Origin: DATKZB01 sp035528235
GTDB lineage: Bacteria; Planctomycetota; Phycisphaerae; FEN-1346
NCBI GenBank assembly: GCA_035528235.1
Contig: DATKZB010000221.1
Location: 1-27,077, forward strand
Length of the DNA: 27,077 bases
Reading direction: 5' to 3'
Under the pieces are notes generated by a model. That model saw nothing but the letters and a program-made list of their open reading frames with translations, had not been told where the DNA came from and searched no databases. The position numbers were made by a program, and so were the translations under genes. Shown here piece by piece: positions 14,898-22,154 of the stretch (the first letter of the stretch is position 1; every line of letters starts with the position of its first letter).

Positions 14898-15897
14898 GGT
14901 TGCGCCCCACAGGGGCCCCTGCCCCGGCGGGTTCGAGGCCCAGGTCGCGGATCATCGCCAGGTCGTCTTTGGCGGGCCGTCCGTCGGTGGTCAGGTAGTT
15001 GCCGATGAGGCACGCGTCGGCGCCCGCCAGGAACATGAGGCACTGCATGTCGCGGAGGTTCTTCTCTCGGCCGCCGGCGAGTTTGATGATGGTGTGCGGC
15101 AAAACGAGCCGGAACATGGCGACGATCGACAGGATCTTCGCGGGCGGCAGCGGTTCGGCCTGGGCCAGCGGCGTGCCGGGCATGGGGTGCAGAAAGTTCA
15201 GCGGGACGACCGTCGGCCCGAGGTCGCGGACGGCCAGGGCCAGGTCGACGCGGTCCTCGTCGGTCTCGCCCATGCCCATCAGGCCGCCGCAGCACAGTTC
15301 CAGGCCGGCCTCGACCACCGCCCGGGCCGAGGCGGCACGGTCCTCCCACGAGTGGGTGGTGCAGACATGCGGAAAGTGCCGCGCCGACGTCTCCAGGTTA
15401 TGATTGTACCGGCTGAACCCGGCCTCGACCAGGCGGCGCCCTCGTTCCACGGTCACGGCGCCCAGGCTGGCGCACACGCCCAGGCCGGTGCGGTCGCGGA
15501 CGGCCCGCCCGGCGGCCAGCACGGCGTCGAACTCGGCGTCCGAGAGGCGGGCGCCGCTCGACACCAGACCCAGGTGCCCTGCCCCCTGGGCCTCGGCCTC
15601 GGCGGCGGCGCGCAGAATCTCGTCGGTGGTCAGAAGGGGGTGGGGCGTGATGCCGGTGTTCCAGCGGGCGCTCTGGGCGCACCAGCGGCAGTCCTCGCCG
15701 CAACGTCCGATCTTGACGCCCGCGATGCTGCACAGGTGGACGGTGCGTCCGCGGAACCGGCGGCGGACCGCGTCGGCGGCGAGCCAGACGGGCCACGGGT
15801 CGCGCTGGGCCGCGGCCAGGACGGCCAGGGCCTCGTCGCGACCGATGCGCTGGCCCGCCATCACCCGCGGCGCGCAGGATTCAACCGACCACTTCAT
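14887..15897 (-). CDS. bioB: Biotin synthase
   Basis: A 336-residue radical-SAM enzyme that inserts sulphur into dethiobiotin. The [4Fe-4S] cluster cysteines are C66, C70 and C73 in 'GRCGEDCRWCAQSARWNTGI'. 'FSRYNHNLETSARHFPHVCT', 'GLELCCGGLMGMGETDEDRV' and 'PLNFLHPMPGTPL' are BioB-specific blocks. 'KLAGGREKNLRD' contains the Arg that coordinates the [2Fe-2S] sulphur donor, and 'LMFLAGADACLIGNYLTT' closes the barrel. Length fits the family (~320-350). The ATG at 15897 has only a weak ribosome site. It is followed directly by the ketosynthase gene. No bioF, bioA or bioD is in the window. Confidence 0.95.
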   Translation of the reverse strand: MKWSVESCAPRVMAGQRIGRDEALAVLAAAQRDPWPVWLAADAVRRRFRGRTVHLCSIAGVKIGRCGEDCRWCAQSARWNTGITPHPLLTTDEILRAAAEAEAQGAGHLGLVSSGARLSDAEFDAVLAAGRAVRDRTGLGVCASLGAVTVERGRRLVEAGFSRYNHNLETSARHFPHVCTTHSWEDRAASARAVVEAGLELCCGGLMGMGETDEDRVDLALAVRDLGPTVVPLNFLHPMPGTPLAQAEPLPPAKILSIVAMFRLVLPHTIIKLAGGREKNLRDMQCLMFLAGADACLIGNYLTTDGRPAKDDLAMIRDLGLEPAGAGAPVGRNHVT

Positions 15898-15930
15898 GCC
15901 GACACCCGCAGCCAGGGCAACGTCGCCATC

Positions 15931-16254
15931 CTACCTCGTCGGCCTGACGGCTGCGCCGCTGCCAAAGTCGACCGCGAGGTTGCGGCTGCTGGTGAGTTTG
16001 AACTCGGGGCCTTCCTTGCCCGCACCGGCATCGGGCACGTACAGGTTGGCGCGCTTGGCCATGACGTCGATGACGAGGAGCGCCTCGCGGCTGGTGGTAA
16101 TCGAACCGGTCACCAGAAGGTAGTCGCCATATCGCATCGAGGTGCCCGCCATGGCGGCCGGCTCGGACTGGCCGATGTAGACGGCCGCCGCCACCGCAGC
16201 CAGCGTGATGTTGGCACAGATGAGAGCAACGAGGATCAGGTCTTTGGCCTTCAT
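15931..16254 (-). CDS. Small single-pass membrane protein, paralog B
   Basis: The ATG at 16254 (MKAKDLILVALICANITLAA) is preferred over the upstream in-frame codon because a GGAG lies about 11 nt before it and the membrane helix follows directly. The 107-residue product has a helix at about 5-26 and a small exposed domain, 'MRYGDYLLVTGSITTSREAL' then 'LVIDVMAKRANLYVPDA', ending 'FKLTSSRNLAVDFG'. The pattern Y.. then SREalLviD...+.L..Y then F.L......DF resembles the next gene upstream (16298-16582), so the two look like a tandem duplicate. I know no named function; a small beta-sheet domain facing the periplasm is likely. Confidence 0.75.
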   Translation of the reverse strand: MKAKDLILVALICANITLAAVAAAVYIGQSEPAAMAGTSMRYGDYLLVTGSITTSREALLVIDVMAKRANLYVPDAGAGKEGPEFKLTSSRNLAVDFGSGAAVRPTR

Positions 16255-16297
16255 GAGCGTGTCTCCACAGGGCCCCACCCAACGGGTGCGGTGGGGG

Positions 16298-16582
16298 CTA
16301 CTTGTGCGCAGGGAAATCCTTGGTCAGCGCGACGCCGCCCATCGGCCTCAACTCGTACTTCGGCGGGGCCAGATCGTAGAAGATGAGCCGGCGCGTGTTC
16401 GTGTCGAGGATGGCGAAGCTCGCGAAGTCCTCGCGGATCTCGACCGCCGTGGCGAGGTACGTCGAGAAGACGCTCGCCTGCCCATAGGCCACGTTCTCGC
16501 GTCGCAGCCCGTTGGCCACCAGCCCGCCCAACAGCACGGCCAGCACGACAAGCACACCGATTGCCACTTTCTTGCCGTCCAT
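16298..16582 (-). CDS. Small single-pass membrane protein, paralog A
   Basis: Starts at the ATG at 16582, with GGGAGGA about 7 nt upstream on the minus strand; the longer open frame has no ribosome site. The 94-residue product has a membrane helix (about 6-25, 'VAIGVLVVLAVLLGGLVANG') and an exposed domain 'YLATAVEIREDFASFAILDT' then 'NTRRLIFYDLAPPKYEL', ending 'LTKDFPAHK'. Spacing and the alternating 'I.D...+.L.fYd' and 'k.eL' pattern match the neighbouring 107-residue protein. It is 43 bp upstream of that gene and likely co-transcribed with it. Function not recognised. Confidence 0.75.
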   Translation of the reverse strand: MDGKKVAIGVLVVLAVLLGGLVANGLRRENVAYGQASVFSTYLATAVEIREDFASFAILDTNTRRLIFYDLAPPKYELRPMGGVALTKDFPAHK

Positions 16583-16629
16583 TGAATCCTCCCTTTTCTG
16601 GGTGCGCGCCATCGGCACCGCCCCTGGCT

Positions 16630-16854
16630 TCATGATTTCCGAGAACGTTTGCAGGCGATTGCGAGGACCGCCACGCACATGCCGGCGGCCACCGTGTTGG
16701 GAATGGTATACGATGGGGCGGCCGGTCTGGCGACCGCCGGTTTCGGTCGGCTGCGCCGTGTGGCCGGGATCGCGGCCACCGCCAGCAGTGCGAGCACGGC
16801 GGCAGCGGCGACAGCCTTCGTCGCGACGCGCGGCCAGACGCGAGAGCCTTCCAC
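16630..16854 (-). CDS. Tiny two-helix membrane protein, unknown
   Basis: A 74-residue frame from a GTG at 16854 with an AGGAAGGGG purine tract about 9-12 nt upstream. It has two hydrophobic segments (about 11-30, 'ATKAVAAAAVLALLAVAAIP', and 52-68, 'PNTVAAGMCVAVLAIA') joined by a Pro/Arg/Ala linker, with a basic C terminus KRSRKS. It starts 22 bp after the stop of the nuclease-like gene, so it fits the same transcript. Its composition is low in complexity and no family is recognised, so it may be a real small membrane protein or a chance frame. Confidence 0.5.
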   Translation of the reverse strand: MEGSRVWPRVATKAVAAAAVLALLAVAAIPATRRSRPKPAVARPAAPSYTIPNTVAAGMCVAVLAIACKRSRKS

Positions 16855-16876
16855 CAGTGCGATCCCCTTCCTGCCG

Positions 16877-17377
16877 TCACAAGAACGCCGTCACGGGCTT
16901 CACCATGTCGCGGAACTCGGCCGTCGGCACGCACACCGTGTCCCACGACCGGCTTCGCGTGTGGCAGGCGCCAGCGTAGACACCACGATAGACGCCCACC
17001 AGGCCGAACGATTCATCGCGAAACCGATGCACCGCCTCGAACCGAGCCGCCTCCTGCGGCCCCGTAAGATGATAGCAGAACACGAGCAGCGCTGCAAATC
17101 CGGAACCGAAAACCTCTTCCCACCGGGCGAGGCTGTCGAGGTCGTCGCGGGCGGTCCAGTTCTCCCAGCGTCGGCCGCCTCGATACGGAAACCGCCTCCC
17201 TTTGACGTCGACCAGCAGGTTCGGCCCCGCCCGGCTGTAGACGACGAAGTCGAAACTCTTCAGGCGGACGCCCGCAAAGATGGCCTTCTTGGCCTCGTCC
17301 ACCGCCACGTACGGCACGCCGGCCGCCCGAAGGTAATCCTCGAAGCAGGCTTCGTAGATGACCTTCCGGTTCGCCAT
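16877..17377 (-). CDS. PD-(D/E)XK nuclease-like protein linked to hisS
   Basis: A 166-residue protein starting MANRKVIYEACFEDYLRAAG. The order E (helix 1, Glu13 or Glu9), D43 ('KSFDFVVYSR') and D57-V-K59 ('NLLVDVKGRRFPY') is the E...D...DxK active-site layout of the PD-(D/E)XK nuclease fold, like Hjc resolvases and restriction-type enzymes. A later Trp/Arg-rich part ('GGRRWENWTARDDLDSLARW') and 'ALLVFCYHLTGPQEAARFEA' would complete the core sheet. The gene begins 9 bp after the hisS stop and must share its transcript. It is too short to carry an extra DNA-recognition domain. Fold assignment is by motif only; substrate and role are unknown. Confidence 0.75.
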   Translation of the reverse strand: MANRKVIYEACFEDYLRAAGVPYVAVDEAKKAIFAGVRLKSFDFVVYSRAGPNLLVDVKGRRFPYRGGRRWENWTARDDLDSLARWEEVFGSGFAALLVFCYHLTGPQEAARFEAVHRFRDESFGLVGVYRGVYAGACHTRSRSWDTVCVPTAEFRDMVKPVTAFL

Positions 17378-17386
17378 GGCGAGGTT

Positions 17387-18661
17387 CTATGGGACCAGGT
17401 CCTCCAGGGCGACGTCGCGTTGCTCGCCGGAGGCCATCTCGCGAAGCGTGACCCGCCGGTCTCGGGAGAACCCGGCCCCGACGATCACGACCAGCGGCGC
17501 GCCGGCCTCGGCGGCCTTCTTCATCTGGCGTTTCAGGCTGCCGCCCTTGAGGTCGAACTGCGTCGCCTGGTCCTTCTGCCGCAGGTGGCAGACCACGCCG
17601 AGCACGTCATTCAGGTCGGCGCCCTCGGCCATGGCGACGTAATAGCGCGCGGCAGGCTCCCCGGCGGGCCCCAGGCCGCGCTCCTGAAGGACCAGGCCCA
17701 GGACGGCGTCGCCGCATCCGAATCCGACGGCCGGCATGGGCTTGCCGCCCAGACGGCCGAGCAGGCGGTCGTACCGCCCGCCGCCGAAGATGGCCCGGAA
17801 CTCGCCCTTGCGGTCGTGCACCTCCCAGACGGGACCGGTGTAATAGGCCAGGCCGCGAACGATGCCAATGTCGAAGCGGCACCACGGGGCGATGCCGTAA
17901 GCTGCGAGCATGCCGAAGAGACGCTTGAGGGCCGCGACGGCCTCGGCGACGTCGGGCGTGGCGAGTTCCTGCTCGTCGATGTCGTCGAGCGTCTGCCACG
18001 AGAGAATCCGCTGGAGCCCCTGGCGCTGGACGGCGCTGGGTCCCGCCTCGGCCAGCAGCGCCGCAAGCGTCTCGGGGGGCACCTTGTCGCGTTTGTCGAG
18101 AATGGCAAAGACGTCGGCCACGCGCTCCTCGGCGATGCCCAGGTGCCGCACGAGCGAGCCGAGCAGCCGCCGGTCGTTGATGCGGACGACCACGTCGTCG
18201 GGGCCGAGGCCGATTTCGCGCAGGGCGTCGACGGCCAGCGCGATGCACTCGGCGTCGGCGACCTCGCCGTCGATGCCCAGAAGATCGACGTTCCACTGAA
18301 AGAACTCGCGCAGGCGGCCCTTCTGGGCCCGCTCGTAGCGGAAACAGCGCGAGATGTTGAACCAGCGCAGGGGCGTCGGCAGGGCGGCCTGACGTGCGGC
18401 AATCATGCGGGCGAGCGTGGGGGTGAACTCCGGGCGGAGGGCGAGTTGGCGGCCGCCCTTGTCTTCGAGCCAGTAGAGTTGCTCGGCAATCTCGGGGCCG
18501 CTCTTGCCGGTGTAGAGTTCGAGCGGCTCCAGCACCGGCCCGTCGACCTCGACGAAACCCGCCCGGCGGCTGGCCCGCCGCCACCGCTCGAAGAGCCAGT
18601 TGCGGAAGGCCATCTCCTGGGGATAGAAGTCGCGAGTTCCCCTGACCGATTGGGCCTTCAT
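17387..18661 (-). CDS. hisS: Histidyl-tRNA synthetase
   Basis: A 424-residue class II synthetase that charges tRNA-His. It opens with 'VRGTRDFYPQEMAFRNWLFE', followed by motif 1 around 'GFVEVDGPVLEPLELY'. Motif 2 is 'FRYERAQKGRLREFFQWNVD', the HisA-type motif is 'GIVRGLAYYTGPVWEV', and 'GGGRYDRLLGRLGGKPMPAV' precedes motif 3 'GFGCGDAVLGL'. The C-terminal anticodon domain (about 325-424) ends 'EQRDVALEDLVP'. The HisA motif has Ala where E. coli HisRS has Asp ('RGLDYY'), a variant I believe is common in other bacterial and plastid lineages. It starts 13 bp after the lipoprotein gene and is followed 9 bp later by the nuclease-like gene. Confidence 0.95.
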   Translation of the reverse strand: MKAQSVRGTRDFYPQEMAFRNWLFERWRRASRRAGFVEVDGPVLEPLELYTGKSGPEIAEQLYWLEDKGGRQLALRPEFTPTLARMIAARQAALPTPLRWFNISRCFRYERAQKGRLREFFQWNVDLLGIDGEVADAECIALAVDALREIGLGPDDVVVRINDRRLLGSLVRHLGIAEERVADVFAILDKRDKVPPETLAALLAEAGPSAVQRQGLQRILSWQTLDDIDEQELATPDVAEAVAALKRLFGMLAAYGIAPWCRFDIGIVRGLAYYTGPVWEVHDRKGEFRAIFGGGRYDRLLGRLGGKPMPAVGFGCGDAVLGLVLQERGLGPAGEPAARYYVAMAEGADLNDVLGVVCHLRQKDQATQFDLKGGSLKRQMKKAAEAGAPLVVIVGAGFSRDRRVTLREMASGEQRDVALEDLVP

Positions 18662-18674
18662 CCGGCGTCCTTGT

Positions 18675-19442
18675 CTAGGGCGTGGGGATGTCGCTCACGA
18701 GGCGCTCGGTCGAGCCGTCGGCGTGCTCGACAACGACCTCGGCGCGGGTGGTTCCCGAGCGGCTGACCTCGTCGTGCCTGGGCGTATAGACGACCTCGCA
18801 GGCGGCCTTGTCGTCGGGCCCCACGACGAGGAAACCTGGTACCTCGGGCCGGTCGCTCTGGCGGCGCGGAACGGGCGTCGGGTCGCCGGTGTCTTTCTGG
18901 AGCATCATCTCGACGCGCTTGGGCGGCCCGCCTCGCGCCACAAAGGGCACCCGCACCTCGACGCGGTAGCAGGTGACGCGCATCTGGCGTTCCTTGCCCG
19001 AGGGGATGTCCAGTTTCTCGCCGCTGCTCGGATAGAAGAACCAAGCGTCCTTGGGCCGGTCGTAGATCCAGTCGCACTTACCGCGCAGCAGAAACGGCTG
19101 GGCGTAAACCTCGTACTCCTTGGGCTGGCTGCCGGCGCGGAAGACGTGAGTCCAGCGATACCGACCGATGACATCGCCGGAGTTGACGATGGTCTCGTTG
19201 CCGTCAATGCCGAATACGACGAAGTGGACGCCGCCGGGGTCGGTTTCGAGTTCAAACGTCACGGGCTCGCCGTCGTAGGCCCACTGGTGTTTCTCGTCCA
19301 GTAACTTCCCCTCCGGCAGCGACGTGTCGGCCAGCAGGCGGGCGTGGACCTGTGGCATGCACCCGGCCGACGCCGCCAAGGCCGCGGCCGCCAACACCAC
19401 GAGCCATGCGGCGATCGAGTTGGAGTGACCGTTGTCGTGCAT
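18675..19442 (-). CDS. Putative lipoprotein, unknown function
   Basis: The start is placed at the ATG at 19442 (MHDNGHSNSIAAWLVVLAAA), because a lipoprotein signal follows: a hydrophobic stretch to 'ALAASAGC' with the lipid-bearing Cys28. The longer open frame adds an Arg/Pro-rich lead with no signal. The 255-residue product has a mature part rich in beta strands, 'AYDGEPVTFELETDPGGVHF' and 'RYRWTHVFRAGSQPKEYEVY', in the style of an Ig- or PKD-like fold in which a declared quantity is converted 'into a force'. Strands continue to 'TTRAEVVVEHADGSTERLVS'. It is 13 bp upstream of hisS. No named family recognised. Confidence 0.75.
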   Translation of the reverse strand: MHDNGHSNSIAAWLVVLAAAALAASAGCMPQVHARLLADTSLPEGKLLDEKHQWAYDGEPVTFELETDPGGVHFVVFGIDGNETIVNSGDVIGRYRWTHVFRAGSQPKEYEVYAQPFLLRGKCDWIYDRPKDAWFFYPSSGEKLDIPSGKERQMRVTCYRVEVRVPFVARGGPPKRVEMMLQKDTGDPTPVPRRQSDRPEVPGFLVVGPDDKAACEVVYTPRHDEVSRSGTTRAEVVVEHADGSTERLVSDIPTP

Positions 19443-19563
19443 GCGACCGTCCGTCCGAGCCGTCCGGGAAACCGCGGCGGGCCGCCACTCGCGCCCCGGC
19501 GGATGGTATGGCCGTGGGAGGAACCTGTCAAGGCCATTGGACGCACCGGCCGCGCGCTTGCCG

Positions 19564-20430
19564 TCAGGTGACATCGCGGTCCGTCCCGGCCGTCTCGTCG
19601 TCGGGCGGCGACTCGTTGCGTCTGGCCATCCGGCGGATACCGGCCCGCCGCCACATCTCCGTCACGGGGCCGCTGAGCGCGTAGCCGCCGAACGCGACCG
19701 GCAGGATGACCTCCTTCAGGACCACCGTCAGACCGACCACCAACAGAATCAGGACCAGGTGGCTGATGGGGCGCCGGCGGCGGAGCACCTGGTTCACCAG
19801 GTGCGAGTACCGGATGTTCGACACCATCAGCAGCCCCAAGACAACCGCCACCACCGGCAAGACCCAGAGCATGGCGCCGGCCACGAGGTCGTGGGCCCCC
19901 TCCTGCATGAGGTCCGCCAGAACGATGATGAGCGATACGAGCGCCCCCGCCGCGGCCGGCGACGGCAGGCCCTTGAAACTCAGGTGGGCCTCCTCTTCGT
20001 GGACGTTCTCGACGTTGAACCGCGCCAGCCGGATGAGCGTGCAGCCCAGGTACACCGCGGCGCAGACCCAGGCGATGCGCAGGATGTCGGCCAACTCGGC
20101 CGGCACGGCGCCCCGCAGGCTCTCGACCACGACGCGGTTCATCAGGAAGGCCGGGGCCACGCCGAAACTGACCACGTCGGCCACGCTGTCGAGTTGCCCG
20201 CCGAAGTCGCTGGTGGCCCGGGCAAACCGCGCCAGCCGGCCGTCGAGGGCGTCGAACAGCATCGCCAGAATGACGAAGTACCCCGCCCACTTGACGTCGG
20301 TCGGCCCGACCTTGTGAAGGGCGTCGGTGGCCAGCAGGGCGCGGGTGGTCAGCGTGATGGCCGCAAAACCGCACAGGGCGTTGGCCAGCGTGCAGAGCGA
20401 CGGCAGAATGAGGACCCGAGGAATTCTCAT
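19564..20430 (-). CDS. pssA: CDP-diacylglycerol--serine O-phosphatidyltransferase
   Basis: The true start is the ATG at 20430 (MRIPRVLILPSLCTLANALC); the open frame continues to 20988 only as a shadow of psd. The 288-residue multi-spanning enzyme makes phosphatidylserine from CDP-diacylglycerol and serine. The CDP-alcohol phosphotransferase motif DG(x2)AR(x8)G(x3)D(x3)D is complete: Asp63-Gly64, Ala67-Arg68, Gly77, Asp81, Asp85. 'FNVENVHEEEAHLSFKGLPS' and 'SPAAAGALVSLIIVL' are Pss-type segments. The C-terminal 35 residues are charged and extra. Its start overlaps the psd stop by 4 bp, so the two successive steps to phosphatidylethanolamine are translated together. Confidence 0.93.
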   Translation of the reverse strand: MRIPRVLILPSLCTLANALCGFAAITLTTRALLATDALHKVGPTDVKWAGYFVILAMLFDALDGRLARFARATSDFGGQLDSVADVVSFGVAPAFLMNRVVVESLRGAVPAELADILRIAWVCAAVYLGCTLIRLARFNVENVHEEEAHLSFKGLPSPAAAGALVSLIIVLADLMQEGAHDLVAGAMLWVLPVVAVVLGLLMVSNIRYSHLVNQVLRRRRPISHLVLILLVVGLTVVLKEVILPVAFGGYALSGPVTEMWRRAGIRRMARRNESPPDDETAGTDRDVT

Positions 20431-21080
20431 CGGAAGCGCCCCAGAACGGTCTCGCCCGCCCGGACCGTCTGGCCCAGGCCGACGGCCACCTCGAACCCGC
20501 TGGCCACGGGCACGTACACCTCGGCCCGCGAGCCGAACTTGATCATGCCGTATCGGCCCCCGCGCTCCAGGCGGTCGCCCACGGCCGCGGCACAGACGAT
20601 GCGTCGGGCCACGGCACCCGCCACCTGGCGGACGAGAATCTGCGTGCGTCCCTCGACGTCGGCCAGCGTCATCGTGCTGGCCTCGTTCACGGCCGACGCG
20701 TCGGGCGTGGCGGCATTGTGGTAACGCCCCGGCCGATGGACGACGCCCTCGACGCGGCCGTCGCACGGCGAGCGGTTCACGTGCACGTCGAGCGGCGACA
20801 TGAAGATGGCGATCTTGTGCGCGAGGGTCCGGAGGAACTCGGTCTCCTCGACCTGGCCGACCTCGACCACGCGGCCGTCGGCCGGCGCCACCAGGATGCC
20901 GGGGGCGTCGGGCGTGCGGCGAGTCGGGTCGCGGAAGAAGTACAGAACGAAGGCGAGAACCACGCCGAAGACCGGCGCCAGGTACCACAGCCAGACGGCC
21001 GAAGCGACGATGCCCACCAGCGCGACGCCGCCGAACAGGAGCACCTCGCGCACCCCGTATTTAGCCAGGGGAATCCGCAC
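20427..21080 (-). CDS. psd: Phosphatidylserine decarboxylase, short (archaeal-type) form
   Basis: The GTG at 21080 is chosen because GGAGGGAG lies about 7-9 nt upstream; the longer frame to 21119 also begins with GTG but has no ribosome site. The 217-residue proenzyme decarboxylates phosphatidylserine. It has a hydrophobic N terminus (about residues 10-48), 'LYFFRDPTRRTP', 'VAPADGRVVEV', 'IFMSPLDVHVNRSPCDGRVE', and the self-cleavage site 'GMIKFGSRAEV', where the Gly183-Ser184 bond splits to give the pyruvoyl group. The length matches the short Psd family, not the ~300-residue proteobacterial one. It overlaps the cysteine-cluster gene by 20 bp and pssA by 4 bp. Confidence 0.92.
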   Translation of the reverse strand: MRIPLAKYGVREVLLFGGVALVGIVASAVWLWYLAPVFGVVLAFVLYFFRDPTRRTPDAPGILVAPADGRVVEVGQVEETEFLRTLAHKIAIFMSPLDVHVNRSPCDGRVEGVVHRPGRYHNAATPDASAVNEASTMTLADVEGRTQILVRQVAGAVARRIVCAAAVGDRLERGGRYGMIKFGSRAEVYVPVASGFEVAVGLGQTVRAGETVLGRFR

Positions 21081-21456
21081 GATCGGCTCCCTCCGCGTCG
21101 GTGTCGAAGTGGTGGCCACAGGGCACCCGCGTCAACCTGAGGTCGGTCGAGTCGATGGGAAAGTCGCGGCAGGTGCGCGTCCGCCGGTCGTAGATGCTGC
21201 ACCGGCTGTTGCTCACAAGGAAGGGGCACCGGAACGTCAGGTCGCAACACGACCCGCAGCCGCGGCACGTGCCGCGCCGTTGCTCGCGCATGCTAGCCAC
21301 GTACCCCGGGCGGACGCGGCTCAGGTACTGCCGGCGGACCTGGCCGGCGAGCCTGAACAGCCACAACCAGAGGCGCCCGGCCGCGTGAGGCGGCGCTTCG
21401 GCGTGCTCGAGGTTGACGGTCGCGATACCGCTCAGGTCGTAGGTTGCGTCGGTCAT
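21061..21456 (-). CDS. YkgJ-type cysteine-cluster protein
   Basis: The start is the ATG at 21456 (MTDATYDLSGIATVNLEHAE), 13 codons into a longer frame. The 131-residue product carries the CxxCxxCC motif (C64, C67, C70, C71 in 'CRGCGSCCDLTFRCPFL') plus C77, C86, C96 and C113 in the later 'CSIYDRRTRTCRDFP' and 'VPCG', the pattern of the zinc/iron-chelating YkgJ family (PF03692-like). A hydrophobic patch at 28-40 (RLWLWLFRLAGQV) may touch the membrane. Function of the family is poorly known. Its 3' end overlaps psd, so it is co-expressed with phospholipid synthesis. Confidence 0.85.
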   Translation of the reverse strand: MTDATYDLSGIATVNLEHAEAPPHAAGRLWLWLFRLAGQVRRQYLSRVRPGYVASMREQRRGTCRGCGSCCDLTFRCPFLVSNSRCSIYDRRTRTCRDFPIDSTDLRLTRVPCGHHFDTDAEGADRADSPG

Positions 21457-21513
21457 ATGGGGCCCGAGTCTAGACGCTAAGGCGCGGCAAGTCAACCACC
21501 GGCCGGGCCGACC

Positions 21514-22071
21514 CTACTCGAGGTTGGCGTGGCGTGAATCGAGTTCCTGGGGTGGCGTGCCCAGCCGCCGCCCAATCTCAACGCTGACCGCGTCGAGCAC
21601 CACCAGCAGGGCCTGCTCGAAGAGCGATCCGCCGTACTGGGCCGAGGCGCCGCTGTCGGCCTGCGCGTGCTTCGACGGGGCGGGAATGATGATGGTTTCG
21701 TCGGCCTGCCGGGCCATGGGCGAGTCGGGCGTGGCCGTGATGGCAAAGACTCGGGCGCCGGCCTCGCGGGCCACGCGCGATACCAGCACCGTCACGTGGG
21801 TCTCGCCGCTGGCCGAGCAGGCCAGCAACAGGTCGCCGCTCTGAATGGCCGGGGTGGTCGTCTCGCCCACGACGTAGGTGACCCGGCCCAGGTGCATGAG
21901 CCGCATGGCCAGTGCCCGTGCCATGAGGCCGGACCGGCCGCCGCCGGCCACGTACACGCGGTCGGCCTGAAGGATGGCCTCGGTCAGGCGCTCCAGGCCC
22001 TCGGCCGAGACGTCGGCCAGGGCGCCTCGCATTTCGGCCACGATGTCGTCGATGGCTTTTCGGATCGGCAT
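21514..22071 (-). CDS. hxlB: SIS-domain sugar-phosphate isomerase (6-phospho-3-hexuloisomerase-like)
   Basis: The start is the ATG at 22071 (MPIRKAIDDIVAEMRGALAD). The 185-residue SIS fold has 'VYVAGGGRSGLMARALAMRL' (phosphosugar loop), 'SGDLLLACSASGET' (second loop), 'ITATPDSPMARQADETIIIP' and a C-terminal helix 'GGSLFEQALLVVLDAV'. Length and this C-terminal 'lFEqa.l..lD' motif match 6-phospho-3-hexuloisomerases of the ribulose-monophosphate route, which convert hexulose-6-phosphate to fructose-6-phosphate. No hexulose-6-phosphate synthase (hxlA) is in the window, so the substrate could be another ketose phosphate. It has its own promoter and follows the UxaC-like gene. Confidence 0.85.
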   Translation of the reverse strand: MPIRKAIDDIVAEMRGALADVSAEGLERLTEAILQADRVYVAGGGRSGLMARALAMRLMHLGRVTYVVGETTTPAIQSGDLLLACSASGETHVTVLVSRVAREAGARVFAITATPDSPMARQADETIIIPAPSKHAQADSGASAQYGGSLFEQALLVVLDAVSVEIGRRLGTPPQELDSRHANLE

Positions 22072-22104
22072 GCCGGCGATTCCGCCTGACGGCCCCAAGG
22101 CGAC

Positions 22105-22133
22105 ACTATAGGGCGACCGGCCACGGGGCACAA
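22105..22133 (-). promoter_or_regulatory. Sigma-70-like promoter of the hxlB transcript
   Basis: Read on the minus strand, TTGTGC (22128-22133) and TATAGT (22105-22110) are separated by exactly 17 bp. Transcription would start near 22098, about 27 nt before the hxlB ATG. It is the clearest housekeeping-type promoter in the window and likely also feeds the downstream ykgJ-psd-pssA genes. Confidence 0.6.
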
Positions 22134-22154
22134 TCGATTTGCGCCGCGGATCGG

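Noticed and set aside
17387..18661. HisRS with Ala in the 'RGLxYY' motif as a sign of a non-canonical paralog (HisZ-like)
   Set aside because: Motifs 2 and 3, the tRNA-binding C-terminal domain and the full length are present; the Ala form is, to my knowledge, common in other HisRS lineages.
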